A stretch of DNA of 64,000 nucleotides, taken from Streptomyces iconiensis. Its GTDB lineage: Bacteria > Actinomycetota > Actinomycetes > Streptomycetales > Streptomycetaceae. The notes under the pieces were generated by a model. The model was not told the DNA's origin and searched no databases. It was given only the letters and a program-made list of their open reading frames with translations. A program made the translations under genes and the position numbers. The stretch is taken from NCBI RefSeq assembly GCF_028657195.3, contig NZ_JANCPR020000019.1, forward strand, positions 1-64,000, written 5' to 3'. This document shows, piece by piece, positions 36,085 to 45,065 of this stretch. Position 1 is the stretch's first letter, and each line of letters opens with the position of its first letter.

Positions 36085-37167
36085 TCAGCCCGCTTCGGGC
36101 CCGTTGTCGTACCAGTAGGCGCCCTGCACGGAGCCGCGGCCCTTGGGTGCGCCCTCGCCGCCGATCCACCAGGTCTCCATGCTGCGGGGAATCCGCGACA
36201 CGGCGGCCACACCGCCGAAGGCGGCGCCGCTGCCGAAGGCGGAGTGCTGGTAGACGGTCCACTTCCCGCCCTCGTACCAATGCGCGCCCTTCACCTCACG
36301 CTGGGGACCGACCCACCAGATCTCCATGCTGCCCGGGATCCGGGACACCGCGGCGATCCCGGTTCCCGGGGACGCCCCGGCGTTCGGTGCGATGCCGTAG
36401 CGGGCCCACTGGGCGCCCTCGTACCAGTACGCGCCGTCCACCGACGCGACGGCGCTGCCGGTGTCAGCGATCCACCACACCTCCATGGTGCCGGGCGCGC
36501 GTGAGACCGCAGCCATGCCGCCGTTGACCGAGGCGCTGCGGGCCGGGGCGATCTGGTAGCGGGACCACGGGCTGCCCTCGTACCAATGAGCGCCCTCCAC
36601 CGACCCGTTGGCACCGATCCACCACAACTCGATACTGCCGGGAATCCGCGAGACGGCGGCCACTCCGCCCCGTACAGCGGCGCTGCCGTTGGGCGCGATC
36701 TGATAGCGCGTCCACTGGCCGCCCTCGTACCAATGGGCTCCTTCCACGGACCCGTTGGCGCCGATCCACCACAGTTCCAGGTGGCCGGGGACCCGTGACA
36801 CAGCGGCGAGGTTGCCTTCGCTGTTCACGCTGCCGTTGGGCGCGATCTGGTAGCGGGACCACGGGCTGCCCTCGTACCAGTAGGCGCCCTCCACCGACCC
36901 GTTGGCGCCGATCCACCACAACTCGATGCTGCCGGGAATCCGCGAGACGGCGGCCATTCCGCCGCTGCCGGAGGCGCTGCCATTGGGCGCGATCTGCTGG
37001 CGCGTCCACTGGCCGCCTTCGTACCAGTAGGCGCCTTCGACCGATTGGTTGATGCCGGTCCACCAGATTTCCATGCTGGTGGGGATCCGGGACACCGCGG
37101 TGATGCCACGGGTGTCAGTTGCGCTGCGTTCTGGCGCAATGTTGTATTCATGCCACGATGCGCACAT
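36085..37167 (-). CDS. Seven-bladed beta-propeller, PLL/fucose-lectin-like repeat protein
   Basis: This 360-residue protein is built almost wholly from seven copies of a 48-50-residue unit: AAVSRIPG, then a MEIWWxG core, then GSVEGAxWYEG, then WxxYQIAPNGS. The N-terminus begins in the middle of a unit (SWHEYNIAP) and the C-terminus ends with its first half (GAYWYDN), so the ends should pair to close the ring. The pattern matches sugar-binding propellers such as the Photorhabdus PLL lectins. There is no signal peptide or membrane segment. AAGGAG precedes the ATG at 37167. Nearly identical stretches recur 294 bp apart, suggesting recent duplication of two-blade units. The ligand is unknown. Confidence 0.8.
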   Translation of the reverse strand: MCASWHEYNIAPERSATDTRGITAVSRIPTSMEIWWTGINQSVEGAYWYEGGQWTRQQIAPNGSASGSGGMAAVSRIPGSIELWWIGANGSVEGAYWYEGSPWSRYQIAPNGSVNSEGNLAAVSRVPGHLELWWIGANGSVEGAHWYEGGQWTRYQIAPNGSAAVRGGVAAVSRIPGSIELWWIGANGSVEGAHWYEGSPWSRYQIAPARSASVNGGMAAVSRAPGTMEVWWIADTGSAVASVDGAYWYEGAQWARYGIAPNAGASPGTGIAAVSRIPGSMEIWWVGPQREVKGAHWYEGGKWTVYQHSAFGSGAAFGGVAAVSRIPRSMETWWIGGEGAPKGRGSVQGAYWYDNGPEAG

Positions 37168-37269
37168 CTGGAGCTCCTTTCAACTTTTGCACCGGAAAGT
37201 AGCAACGGGGAAACGGGAGGGGACCGGCGCACAATCGTGCGCCGGAGGCACGATCGCCCGCCCCGGCGC

Positions 37270-37781
37270 GCGCAGTTCCATGGTCAGGGCCTTTTGCGCT
37301 GGCATTCCCCCGACGCCGACCGCACGGAGGTGTTCCGGCGGGCGGGTCCGGCAGCGAGGCGATCAGGCTCAGCGGGGTGTTCCGGCTGACCGGCGCGGCG
37401 AAGGCCCCCGTCATCCGGGCGCCTGCCCCGGCCCGCGAGCGTGAGACCGGCCGAAACCAGCGTCGACCGCATCCGTTCGGTCCGCCGACCGAACCGACGG
37501 GTGAGCCCGGGCACCTGCTCGGCGAACGTCTTGCGCGTACAGGCGGCGACCTCCGCACAGACGGACCGAGGCCGCTCAAACACCAGCACTACTGCCTTGC
37601 CTGCCGCTGGCAGATCACAAGGAAACCGCAGGTAGAAGCCGCTCGTTCGTTCTGACCCGCAACCGGACCCGCTGCCCGGCAGGTGACCTGCCGGGCAGCG
37701 GGTCAGGGCTCCGCCCCTGACGACCATGTCGGTCACCTCGGCCGACTCCACAGACCCGCCTTGCACCGCGGGGAGCAGCAA
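37270..37781 (-). pseudogene. N-terminal relic of an ISL3-family transposase
   Basis: The minus strand reads TRKTFAEQVPGLTRRFGRRT followed by STLVSAGLTLAGR, then in a shifted frame GARMTGAFAAPVSRNT and LIASLPDPP. These are the order and wording of the ISL3 N-terminal region between the zinc finger and the HTH. The zinc-binding Cys set is incomplete and the catalytic domain is absent. A dead fragment. Confidence 0.75.
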
Positions 37782-37849
37782 CTCTGCGAACTGCGGCCGT
37801 ACTTCGCATCGTTCACGCCGCAGCCCGGCCGATCACACCGCCTCCCGGC

Positions 37850-37905
37850 CTGGCGAATTCCGCCCTGGCGAATTACGGGCTGGCGAATTGCGGGCTGTCT
37901 CAGCC
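37850..37905. repeat. Short 15-bp tandem repeats
   Basis: A CTGGCGAATT-containing unit of 15 bases occurs three to four times. On the plus strand it would encode GEL/FRxG pentads. No gene start or stop supports translation. Confidence 0.6.
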
Positions 37906-37978
37906 GCCCTCACGAGCAGATCGACAGCCGCACCGCGTACCCGACCACAGGAAGTGGGCCAGAGCCCCGGCTCGGCTA

Positions 37979-38061
37979 CAGAGCCCAGGTTCGATTACAG
38001 AGCCAGGTTCGGTTGCAGAGCCAGGTTCGGTTGCAGAGCCAGGTTCGGTTGCAGAGCCAGG
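37979..38061. repeat. 18-bp tandem repeats, about 4.5 copies
   Basis: The unit CAGAGCCAGGTTCGGTTG is repeated head to tail about four and a half times, the last full copies identical and the first two slightly diverged. It lies in non-coding DNA between the ISL3 relic and the 3' end of the TPR gene. Length is a multiple of three on both strands, but no coding role is evident. Confidence 0.8.
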
Positions 38062-38170
38062 GTGTGCGCCACTGTGCGCACGCGGTGTCGCGGGGCGGGC
38101 ACGTACACAGAAGCCTGGAGGAATCCGTGGCGAGTAGGGCGGGTCTGCGGATACTCCGCGCGCCGTCCGG

Positions 38171-39526
38171 CTACCGGGCACGCACACCCGAGACCGACTT
38201 CCCATGGTCGGCGAGCCCTTCGGGTGACCGCTCGCCGCGGGCCAGGTGAGGGCGAGAGAGAGGGCGTTGGGCGCGCGTGCCGGTGGTGGGGTGCTGCGTA
38301 AGGAGCTGGTCTTCGTAGGTGTGGTGGTGGCGGGTGGTGCGGCGGTGGTGGAGGAGTGCGGCGGCGCGGTCGGGGTCTCCGGCGTCGATGAGGGCGCGGG
38401 CGAGGGTGTCTTGGATGATCTCCCGCTCTACGCGTACTCCGCCGATGCGCTCGATCTGGTGGTCCAGCCCTGACAGCAGGTCCACCGCGGGGCCCGGCCG
38501 CCCGGCGCTGAGGTGGGCGAGGGCGTGGGCGACGGGGGCGAGGACATCGCGGTAGTCGCTTCTCTCGTCTGCCCCGGCCCGGCGGGCGAGGGTGGTGAGG
38601 GCGTCGGTGTCGGCTGCGACGGCGAGGGCCAGTGCGAGTTGGAAGGTGTGGAAGACCTCCGCCCAGCCGCCCGGTTCGGCCATCAGCCGGTGCAGGTCGG
38701 CGGTGTCGGTCGTGCGGGCGGGTGTGTGACCGGCAAGCAGCAGCCGCCAGTTGGCCGCCGCCCGCATCCCGACGTCCCCCTCCCGCAGCTCCGCATCAGC
38801 GCGGCGGCGGGCGCCCTCCACATCGCCACTGGCCAGGTCCTGCAAGGCGGCGTGCCATTGCAGGTGGGGGCGCTGGATCGCCTGTGGGTCGCCGTCGAGC
38901 CAGGTGTCGATGAAGCGGGTGCAGCCCGGCCCGGTTCCCTGGTGGTGTTCGGCGTGGGCGCGTGCGTGGGCGGCGGGCCCGGAGCGCGGGTTCACGCGCA
39001 GCGCGTGCTCGGCGAGGTACCAGGCGTCCTCGATCCGGCCCTGCTCCACCCGGGCGGCTGCCGCACAGCTCGCCCACGCCCATGATTCAGGCCCGGCAAG
39101 CCGGTACTGCTCCTCGATCAGCTGCTCGCCGCGCTTGCGGTGGTCCACCGATCCGCACTGGTCGAAAGCGCCCAGCATGGTCGCGGCGAGGACATCCGCC
39201 GGGTACTGGGCGAAGTGCGCCACCAAGTGTTCGGCGGTGCGTCGGTGTGCCTGGTGCGTGAAGAGCCAGGCCGCGTGGACGAGTGACTGTTCCCGGACAG
39301 CACCGGCCGCCTTCGCATCCGCGTGGGCACGCACGAGTTCCGCGCGCAGCACCCCGTCGCTCAGGTGGTGGTGCCGGGAGAGGACCCACAGCATCCGGGC
39401 CACCGGAGAGTCCGGCTCCGCCGACCGCCACGTTTCCAAAGCGGGCAGGGCGCGCCCTGACATCGCCAGCCACTCGCCCACCGCTGGGTGCTCCGCCAGC
39501 CGGTCGTCCGGGAACGTCACCGTCAT
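38171..39526 (-). CDS. Tetratricopeptide-repeat protein, TTC38-like
   Basis: From ATG at 39526, with GGAGGAG just upstream, the product is 451 residues and almost entirely helical. Paired-helix repeats run from residue 50 to 400. The segment AHARAHAEHHQGTGPGCTRF and the following HLQWHAALQDLASGDVEGA resemble the TTC38 group (Ala-His-Val-xx-Glu style repeats). There is no signal peptide or catalytic motif. The His/Arg-rich C-terminal 60 residues look disordered. Probably a cytoplasmic scaffold; its partner is unknown. Confidence 0.75.
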   Translation of the reverse strand: MTVTFPDDRLAEHPAVGEWLAMSGRALPALETWRSAEPDSPVARMLWVLSRHHHLSDGVLRAELVRAHADAKAAGAVREQSLVHAAWLFTHQAHRRTAEHLVAHFAQYPADVLAATMLGAFDQCGSVDHRKRGEQLIEEQYRLAGPESWAWASCAAAARVEQGRIEDAWYLAEHALRVNPRSGPAAHARAHAEHHQGTGPGCTRFIDTWLDGDPQAIQRPHLQWHAALQDLASGDVEGARRRADAELREGDVGMRAAANWRLLLAGHTPARTTDTADLHRLMAEPGGWAEVFHTFQLALALAVAADTDALTTLARRAGADERSDYRDVLAPVAHALAHLSAGRPGPAVDLLSGLDHQIERIGGVRVEREIIQDTLARALIDAGDPDRAAALLHHRRTTRHHHTYEDQLLTQHPTTGTRAQRPLSRPHLARGERSPEGLADHGKSVSGVRAR

Positions 39527-40164
39527 ACGGCTCTCCTCCCTAGGACCAGAACACCCGGCACGGGGAGCCAAGAGCGCAGCTGCCGCCGGAGTTGCCGTGC
39601 GGGGCACGCTCCAGATCCATCGGCAACTCCTGCGCGGCAAGCCCGTCGGGCACGCCACGCTCACGATCCATCGCCCGACCCGAAGCGGCCTCGCCGCGCG
39701 CCATCGGCTCCTCGCCCGGGAGCGGGGCCGGCTTCTGTGAACCAGTCATGACCTCCTCCTTCCTGAAGACCGCGCCGCCAGCTCACGAGCAGGCAACGCA
39801 GCCGGATCCGGACCACAGGCGAGTAGCCACCCCACGAGGGCAAGACACCCGGCCCGCGGGATCTCGCCCGAATGAACCACCGGGGTTGCACGCCGGCCCA
39901 AGGCCCCCTCCCCCGGCCCATCACGCCAGGCCACAGCCGCAGAGGCACCCGGGCCGCGGCACCGACGCTGGCGATTCCGGCCTACGCCACCGCGCTGGAC
40001 CGGCAGCGCGGCCAGGCCCTCGCGTAGCGAAGAGCAGACGCCGGCCGAACTTGCCGAGGGAGGGAGTGGTGATCTGGCGGGCTGCACCAGCGGGCCGAGC
40101 AGCGGCTGGGCAGGCCGGTGTGGCTGGTGGGGACGACCACTGAGTTCTACGTTCCCGCGTACTG
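39527..40164. other. Non-coding stretch with a possible gene fragment
   Basis: Mostly no gene. At 40082-40172 (+) a short run reads RAEQRLGRPVWLVGTTTEFY, which looks like coding sequence from an unidentified protein cut off by the neighbouring IS5 relic. No start or family could be assigned. Confidence 0.4.
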
Positions 40165-40616
40165 GGCCTGGACCCCGCCCGCGCCCGGCCGACCAGGGCG
40201 GCGGTCGGCGGCGATGCGGTGGGGGATCTGGCGCGAGGAGAGCCGGCGCCGCGGGTGGGGACAGTCATAGCCCTTGTCGCCGTGGAGTTTCGTGGGGCAT
40301 CGGCGCCTCGGGTCGCGACGGGAGCGGACGGGCGGGATACCGCGCACCGGCGGGATGAGGGCATGGTGAACCGCCGGAACGCAACCACTCCTCAAGGGGC
40401 CGAAATCCGGCGGCGGTTGGTTCCGTGCACAGCCCGAGGGTGCGGCCACAAAGATGATCGCGGCCGGCACCTCCCTGTCCCGTACCGCCACCGGCCGCCG
40501 CCCTGCGGGCACTCGGGAGCCGGCGGAACCACCCGCTCGGACGACTCCCCCAGGTCATCCGGCGCCATCCGCTCAACAAGCGAAGCGGTCACCGATCCGG
40601 ACTGCCGCGAGATCAC
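40165..40616 (-). pseudogene. IS5-family transposase relic (second copy)
   Basis: In shifting frames the minus strand gives SLVERMAPDDL, PPAPECPQGGGR, then VRGIPPVRSRRD, TKLHGDKGYDC and a decayed HRIAADRR. These are the N-terminal and DDE-region motifs of an IS5-type transposase, with the C-terminal part missing. It retains the middle section that the copy at 20205-20428 has lost, so the two share an ancestor. Frameshifts make it inactive. Confidence 0.75.
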
Positions 40617-40631
40617 ACCGAACGAAACGTG

Positions 40632-41204
40632 TCAGTGGTCCTGGGGCTGCTGGCGGCCACGCCGGACGATGTCGGCACCGATACCTGAAGCGATCAGCGA
40701 TGCGACCGCGCCTTGCGCGTGCGCGAAGCGTTGGCCGCGACCCCAGTACGGGTCGTTGCGGCCGGCCAGGAGCCGGAGCTCGTCGGTGGTAAGAGCGAAA
40801 CCGGCGCCCATCGGCAGGCTCAGCAGGCGCTCCAGCCGTCCGGAGTGTGCGAGCAAGGCGGTAACACCCACGGCGAATCCGATGGCCATGCCCGGGAGGA
40901 AATGGTGCACGCGCGTGGCACCGCTGCTGCGAAGCTCCAGCACCCACCGGACCAGGCTTCGCGTCCTGGGCAGCGCCCGGCGTCGTTCACGCACGTAGTT
41001 GAGGGTCCGGGATGTCGCGATGGTGACGGCGAAGCTCGCGGACATACCGAACAGGACCTGCTCAGGTCCCGGTGTGCTGTTGTACCCGCCGATGACGCCA
41101 CGCGCCGCTCCGGCCACCGGAGCGCGCCGCCTTCGCCCCTCCGTCGGCGGCTCCTCCGGTTCCTCCCGCCACGGGCCAGGGCCCCCGCTGCTCGTCTGCG
41201 ACAT
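40632..41204 (-). CDS. Conserved membrane protein of unknown function
   Basis: This is a 190-residue protein. A polar N-terminal 30 residues are followed by about three to four hydrophobic segments. Streptomyces proteins of this type share RVHHFLPG in mid-protein and a TTDELRLL...DPYW element, both present here. The role is unknown. The His pair and acidic residues near the membrane could bind metal, but that is speculation. The IS5 relic ends 16 bases beyond its stop. Confidence 0.7.
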   Translation of the reverse strand: MSQTSSGGPGPWREEPEEPPTEGRRRRAPVAGAARGVIGGYNSTPGPEQVLFGMSASFAVTIATSRTLNYVRERRRALPRTRSLVRWVLELRSSGATRVHHFLPGMAIGFAVGVTALLAHSGRLERLLSLPMGAGFALTTDELRLLAGRNDPYWGRGQRFAHAQGAVASLIASGIGADIVRRGRQQPQDH

Positions 41205-41715
41205 GCCGCTCCTCCTCGGCTACTGGTATGGCCGTCTCCCGCCACAGAACCCGACTTCCCTTCTCGCCGGAATGCATCCCCAGCGACCGTCCCCGGTCGC
41301 GCGACGGACCACTGTGAACGGACGATCAGCCGTCGAACCTGTCCGGCGCAGCCCACCCCTGGACGCCGGCTCCAGCGCGCCCCCTTGGCGGCCCGACGTG
41401 GTCGTCCACCGCGGCTACGGCAAGAACCGCACCAAGACCCAGGGCGCGAACACAACAGGGCTGGCTGAGCAGGTCGCGGAGGATGTCTGGGCGCTTATCC
41501 GCGGGGAACAACTGGCGCTGGTCGCCACGGGCGCGGGAGCAACTGGCTCTGCAGACCCGGCTGTTCGATGGCCGCATCGGCAACGGGCCCGGTCCACGCG
41601 CGGCCTCGGAGTCCTGGCTCATACACCGGCCGCCGCACAGCAGGTGCGTCAGGGGCTGCGCATACCTTGCTGTGCCGGAGGGGTGCCGGCCTGTCGTGCC
41701 GGGCCGGTGATGTCG
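41205..41715. other. Intergenic stretch with no supported gene
   Basis: About 510 bases lie between the start of the membrane protein gene and the end of the CGNR regulator gene. Open frames here have no recognisable motif. Confidence 0.5.
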
Positions 41716-42318
41716 TCAGTCCCTCGCGGTGCGGCGGGCGTAGGCGCGGGCGGCACGGGCGCGGTCGCCGCAGCGGGTGGAGCACCACTGGCGGCGGCCG
41801 TGCTTGAGCAGGAAGCGGTTGCAGGGCGGCGAGGCGCAGGCGGTGAGGCGGGCGGCATCGGGGGCGGTGAGCAGGTCGGCGGCGTCGGCGGCCATGGCCG
41901 CGAGGGCATGTTCGACGATCGCGGTGGTGGGGTGGGGTGTGGCGCGGTAGGGGCCGGTCCTCTCGTCCCACACCAGGAGGGATGCGGTGGGGACGCGGGT
42001 CATCGCGTCATTGATCGCCGTGACGGAGGCGGGCAGGGCGGGCTGCCCGGCGACGCGGGAGGCCAGCAGCGATCTGACCTGTTCGCGCAACGAGCGCAGC
42101 TGTGTCGCGCACACCTCCGCCAGGCCGGCGTCGGCCGGGGCGAGGTCGCGCTGTACCAGCCACTGCTCGGCCTGCGCCGGGGTACCCAGGAGGTCGGCCG
42201 TGTGCCCGCCGGGCAGTGCGACGGCGCTGTTGGCCAGGGCCAGGGCGGGGTGCTCATCCTCGCCCGGTGCCGACGGCAGGGCGGCTTCTTCCGTCACGAA
42301 CTCTTCCATACTTCTCAT
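41716..42318 (-). CDS. CGNR zinc-finger / ABATE-type regulator
   Basis: This protein of about 200 residues has an N-terminal ABATE-like helical domain and a C-terminal zinc finger with the spacing Cys-x4-Cys ... WCSTRCGDRARAARAYARR. The name-giving CGNR is CGDR here. ATG at 42318 (or 42309) is used; the frame opens upstream to 42351. It is divergent from the MBL-fold gene, and a set of CCGTGAG/CTCACGG repeats lies between. Members are presumed stress-responsive regulators. The Asp substitution is conservative in position but worth noting. Confidence 0.85.
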   Translation of the reverse strand: MRSMEEFVTEEAALPSAPGEDEHPALALANSAVALPGGHTADLLGTPAQAEQWLVQRDLAPADAGLAEVCATQLRSLREQVRSLLASRVAGQPALPASVTAINDAMTRVPTASLLVWDERTGPYRATPHPTTAIVEHALAAMAADAADLLTAPDAARLTACASPPCNRFLLKHGRRQWCSTRCGDRARAARAYARRTARD

Positions 42319-42334
42319 GGTACGGGTTGCATCC

Positions 42335-42389
42335 ATCCGTGAGGTACGCATACAGTCGACTCACGGTTAACACACAACCTATCCGTGAG
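42335..42389. promoter_or_regulatory. Triple CCGTGAG motif, likely operator of the CGNR/MBL pair
   Basis: ATCCGTGAGG occurs at 42335-42344 and 42381-42390, with its inverse CTCACGG at 42360-42366. The inner pair also holds GGTT and AACC arms, so 42360-42389 forms an extended inverted repeat right before the MBL start at 42401. Confidence 0.6.
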
Positions 42390-42400
42390 GAACTTCTTTC

Positions 42401-43195
42401 GTGTCTTCCCCGACCCTCCAGACCGCCCCGTTCCCTGTTCGCGTCTTCGGCGGCCCGACTGCCCTCTTCGAGTACGGCGGCCTGCGCTTTCTCACCGACC
42501 CGACCTTCGACGGTCCCGGCGACCACGAGGCACCGGCCGCCGTGCTGACCAAGACGGCGGCGGCTGACGGCAGCCCGGACGATCTCGGCCGCGTCGACGT
42601 GGTCCTGCTTTCCCACGACGAGCACGCCGACAACCTCGACACCTCCGGCCGGGCCCTGCTCGCCGACGTCCCGCTGACGCTCACCACCCCCGGCGCCGGG
42701 GAGCGTCTCGGCGAGGCGGCCACCGGCCTCACCGACTGGCAGTCGGTCGAGCTCCAGCGCCGGGACGGCGGGCCCGGCACGGTCACCGTGACCGGCGTGC
42801 CCGCCATCCACGGCCCCGGCCCGCGCGAGGAGGTCGAGCCGATCACCGGCCAGGTCGTCGGCTTCGTCCTGACCGGCGAGGGCCTGCCCACCGTCTACGT
42901 CAGCGGCGACAACGCCTCCCTCGACGCGGTCAGGGACATCGCCGAGCGCTTCGCCCCGGTCGACACGGCCCTCCTCTTCGCCGGAGCGCCCCGCTTCACC
43001 GAAGTCTTCGACAACGAGGTGATCGTCCTGGACAGCGCCCAGGCCGCACAGGCCGCGAAGATCCTCGACGCCGGCCGCGTCGTCCCCGTCCACTACGACA
43101 GCTGGGCCCACTTCACCGAGGGCCGCGACGAGCTCGTCGCCGCCTTCGCCGCCGCCGACCTCACCGACCGCGTCGACTTCGGCGTCCGCAGCTGA
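42401..43195 (+). CDS. MBL-fold metallo-hydrolase, UlaG-like
   Basis: This 264-residue protein has an early LTDPTF strand, the metal motif HDEHADNLD (HxxHxD type), a later His in PAIHGPG, Asp in VSGDNAS and a final PVHYDSW. These form a complete set for a UlaG-like metallo-beta-lactamase fold. GTG at 42401 follows the operator repeats. It is expressed divergently from the CGNR regulator and closed by a strong hairpin at 43235-43273. The reaction is unknown; relatives hydrolyse lactones or phosphodiesters. Confidence 0.9.
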   Translation: MSSPTLQTAPFPVRVFGGPTALFEYGGLRFLTDPTFDGPGDHEAPAAVLTKTAAADGSPDDLGRVDVVLLSHDEHADNLDTSGRALLADVPLTLTTPGAGERLGEAATGLTDWQSVELQRRDGGPGTVTVTGVPAIHGPGPREEVEPITGQVVGFVLTGEGLPTVYVSGDNASLDAVRDIAERFAPVDTALLFAGAPRFTEVFDNEVIVLDSAQAAQAAKILDAGRVVPVHYDSWAHFTEGRDELVAAFAAADLTDRVDFGVRS

Positions 43196-43234
43196 CCCCA
43201 CGCGCGCAGGGCACGTGGACCGGACGCGGCAGGA

Positions 43235-43273
43235 CGCCGGCCGACAGCGACCCGCCGCGGCTGTCGGCCGGCG
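43235..43273 (+). terminator. Strong hairpin terminator after the MBL gene
   Basis: A perfect 13-bp stem (CGCCGGCCGACAG with CTGTCGGCCGGCG) and 13-base loop lie 40 bases after the MBL stop. It isolates the MBL gene from the LLM gene. Confidence 0.8.
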
Positions 43274-43337
43274 CCCGGCCCCTCCCCCACCTCCCGCACC
43301 TCCCGCACCTCCCGCACCACCGAAGGACCGCACGACC

Positions 43338-44422
43338 ATGACCGACCCGATCCGCGGCACCCGCCATGGCTGCGCCCCCGCCCCGCTGTCCGTACTGGAC
43401 TCCGCCATGACCGGCACCGGCCAGAGCGCCGCGGAGGCGCTGTCCGCCACATCGAACTCGCCCGGCTCGCCGACCGGCGCGGCTTCACCCGCTACTGGAT
43501 GAACGAGCACCACGCCATGCCCGGCGTCTCCACCTCCAGCCCGCCCGTCCTGCTGGCCCGGCTCACCGCGGAGACCAGCAGGTTGCGGCTCGGCGCAGGC
43601 GGGATCATGCTGCCCAACCATCCGCCGCTGGTCGTCGCCGAACAGTTCGGCATGCTGGACGCCCTCGCCCCCGGCCGCATCGACCTGGGCCTGGGCCGCG
43701 CCCCGGGCACCGATCACGCCACGGCCGACGCCCTGCGCCGCGGCGCGAGCGGCGCCGAGGACTTCCCCCAGCAGGTGGCCGAGCTGCTGCACTTCCTCGG
43801 CGACGACTTCCCGGCCGAGCACCCCTACTCCGACCGCGTGTACGCCGTGCCCGGGCCCGCCCAGGACCGGCTCAACGGCGTCATCCCGCCCACCGGCCGC
43901 CTGCCGGTGTGGCTGCTCGGCTCGTCCGGCTACTCGGCGCAGCTCGCCGCCCGGCTCGGCCTGCCGTTCGCCTTCGCCGCGCACTTCAACCCGCGCGATG
44001 CCGTGGCCGCCCTGCGTGTGTACCGCGAACGGTTCACTCCGTCCGAGGCCCTGGCCGAGCCGTACGCGCTGGTCAGCTTCACCGTCGCCGCATCCGACGA
44101 CGAGGGTGAGGCCCGGCGCCAAGCCGGCACCCTCGCGCACGCCATGCTCCGCATGTTCCAGCGCAAGTCCTACCTGATGCCGTCCCCCGAGGAAGTGGAC
44201 ACCTACACCTACGACGCCCAGGAACGCCAGGCCGTCGACAGCTGGCTGAACCACGTCCCGCATGGCACCCCCGAGCAGGTCACCGCCCACCTGAACCAGG
44301 TCCAGCGGGACTCCGGAGCCGACGAGCTCATGATCGGCAGCGTCGGCCACTCCGTCCAGGCCCGGCTGCGTTCCACCGAGCTGATCGCCGACGCCTACGG
44401 CATGCCCGACAGCCCGCTCTGA
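43338..44422 (+). pseudogene. LLM-class flavin-dependent oxidoreductase, single-base frameshift near its start
   Basis: ATG at 43338 begins the family's usual N-terminus (APLSVLD, then TGTGQSAAEAL), but the frame breaks at about 43440. The correct continuation HIELARLADRRGFTRYW is in the next frame and runs on to the stop at 44422. It contains NEHHAMPG, LGAGG, DLGLGRAPG and VWLLGSSG, all typical of luciferase-like monooxygenases. Adding one G in CTG(G)TCC would restore an intact gene of about 360 residues. A read error or recent mutation is possible, since everything else is intact. Confidence 0.8.
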
Positions 44423-44564
44423 CGCGAGGCGGGCGGCGGCCCCCCGGCCGCCAGCCACCCACGCCTCCACGTCGCCCGCTTCCCGTCGGCCTGCTGTGAT
44501 GACCCCATCCCCCTCACCAGCACGTCCGGCCCTCCCGGGCTGTCCAACAACGTACGGAGACGAC

Positions 44565-45065
44565 ATGAGCGGTACATGGCTTCCGCCCGAGCAGTACATC
44601 GCCACCCTTCCCAAGGCCACCGTCTACGGATGTTTCTTCGTCACTGACCAGGACGATCGCCCGATCCAGTTGCGCGCCGCCCACAACCCGGCGGTGTGGC
44701 AGTGGCCCGGCGGCAACCTGGACGACCCGGACGAGACGCCGTGGGGCTGCGCGGTCCGCGAGTGCATGGAGGAGACCGGTCTGCGCATCGCGGATACGCC
44801 GCGGCTGCTGGCCGTGCACTTCCTGCCTCCCCTGGGCGACTGGACCACCCACAAGATCGGCTTCGTCTTCGACGGCGGGCAGCTCGACCACGACCAGATC
44901 GACCGCATCGTCCTGGACCCGGACGAGCACACCGAGGTCGCCGTCCGGCCGCTGGAGGAGTGGCGCACGGAGATGGGCGCCTTCTCCTTCCGCCGGCTCG
45001 CCGCGGTCGCCGAGGCCCGCCGCAGCGGATCGGTCTGCTACCTGGAGCAGTCGCCTACGTCCTGA
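44565..45065 (+). CDS. NUDIX hydrolase
   Basis: This 166-residue protein has a complete Nudix box: Gly-x5-Glu-x7-REC-x-EE-x-GL, starting at GNLDDPDE. It hydrolyses nucleoside diphosphates linked to another moiety; the specificity is unknown. ATG at 44565 has CGGAGACGAC upstream. Its last codons overlap the 3' end of a small convergent gene (45055-45360). Confidence 0.93.
   Translation: MSGTWLPPEQYIATLPKATVYGCFFVTDQDDRPIQLRAAHNPAVWQWPGGNLDDPDETPWGCAVRECMEETGLRIADTPRLLAVHFLPPLGDWTTHKIGFVFDGGQLDHDQIDRIVLDPDEHTEVAVRPLEEWRTEMGAFSFRRLAAVAEARRSGSVCYLEQSPTS

Noticed and set aside
42254..44620. A 788-residue minus-strand frame antisense to MBL and LLM genes
   Set aside because: It contradicts two recognised plus-strand families and contains only Gly/Val/Ala-rich sequence.
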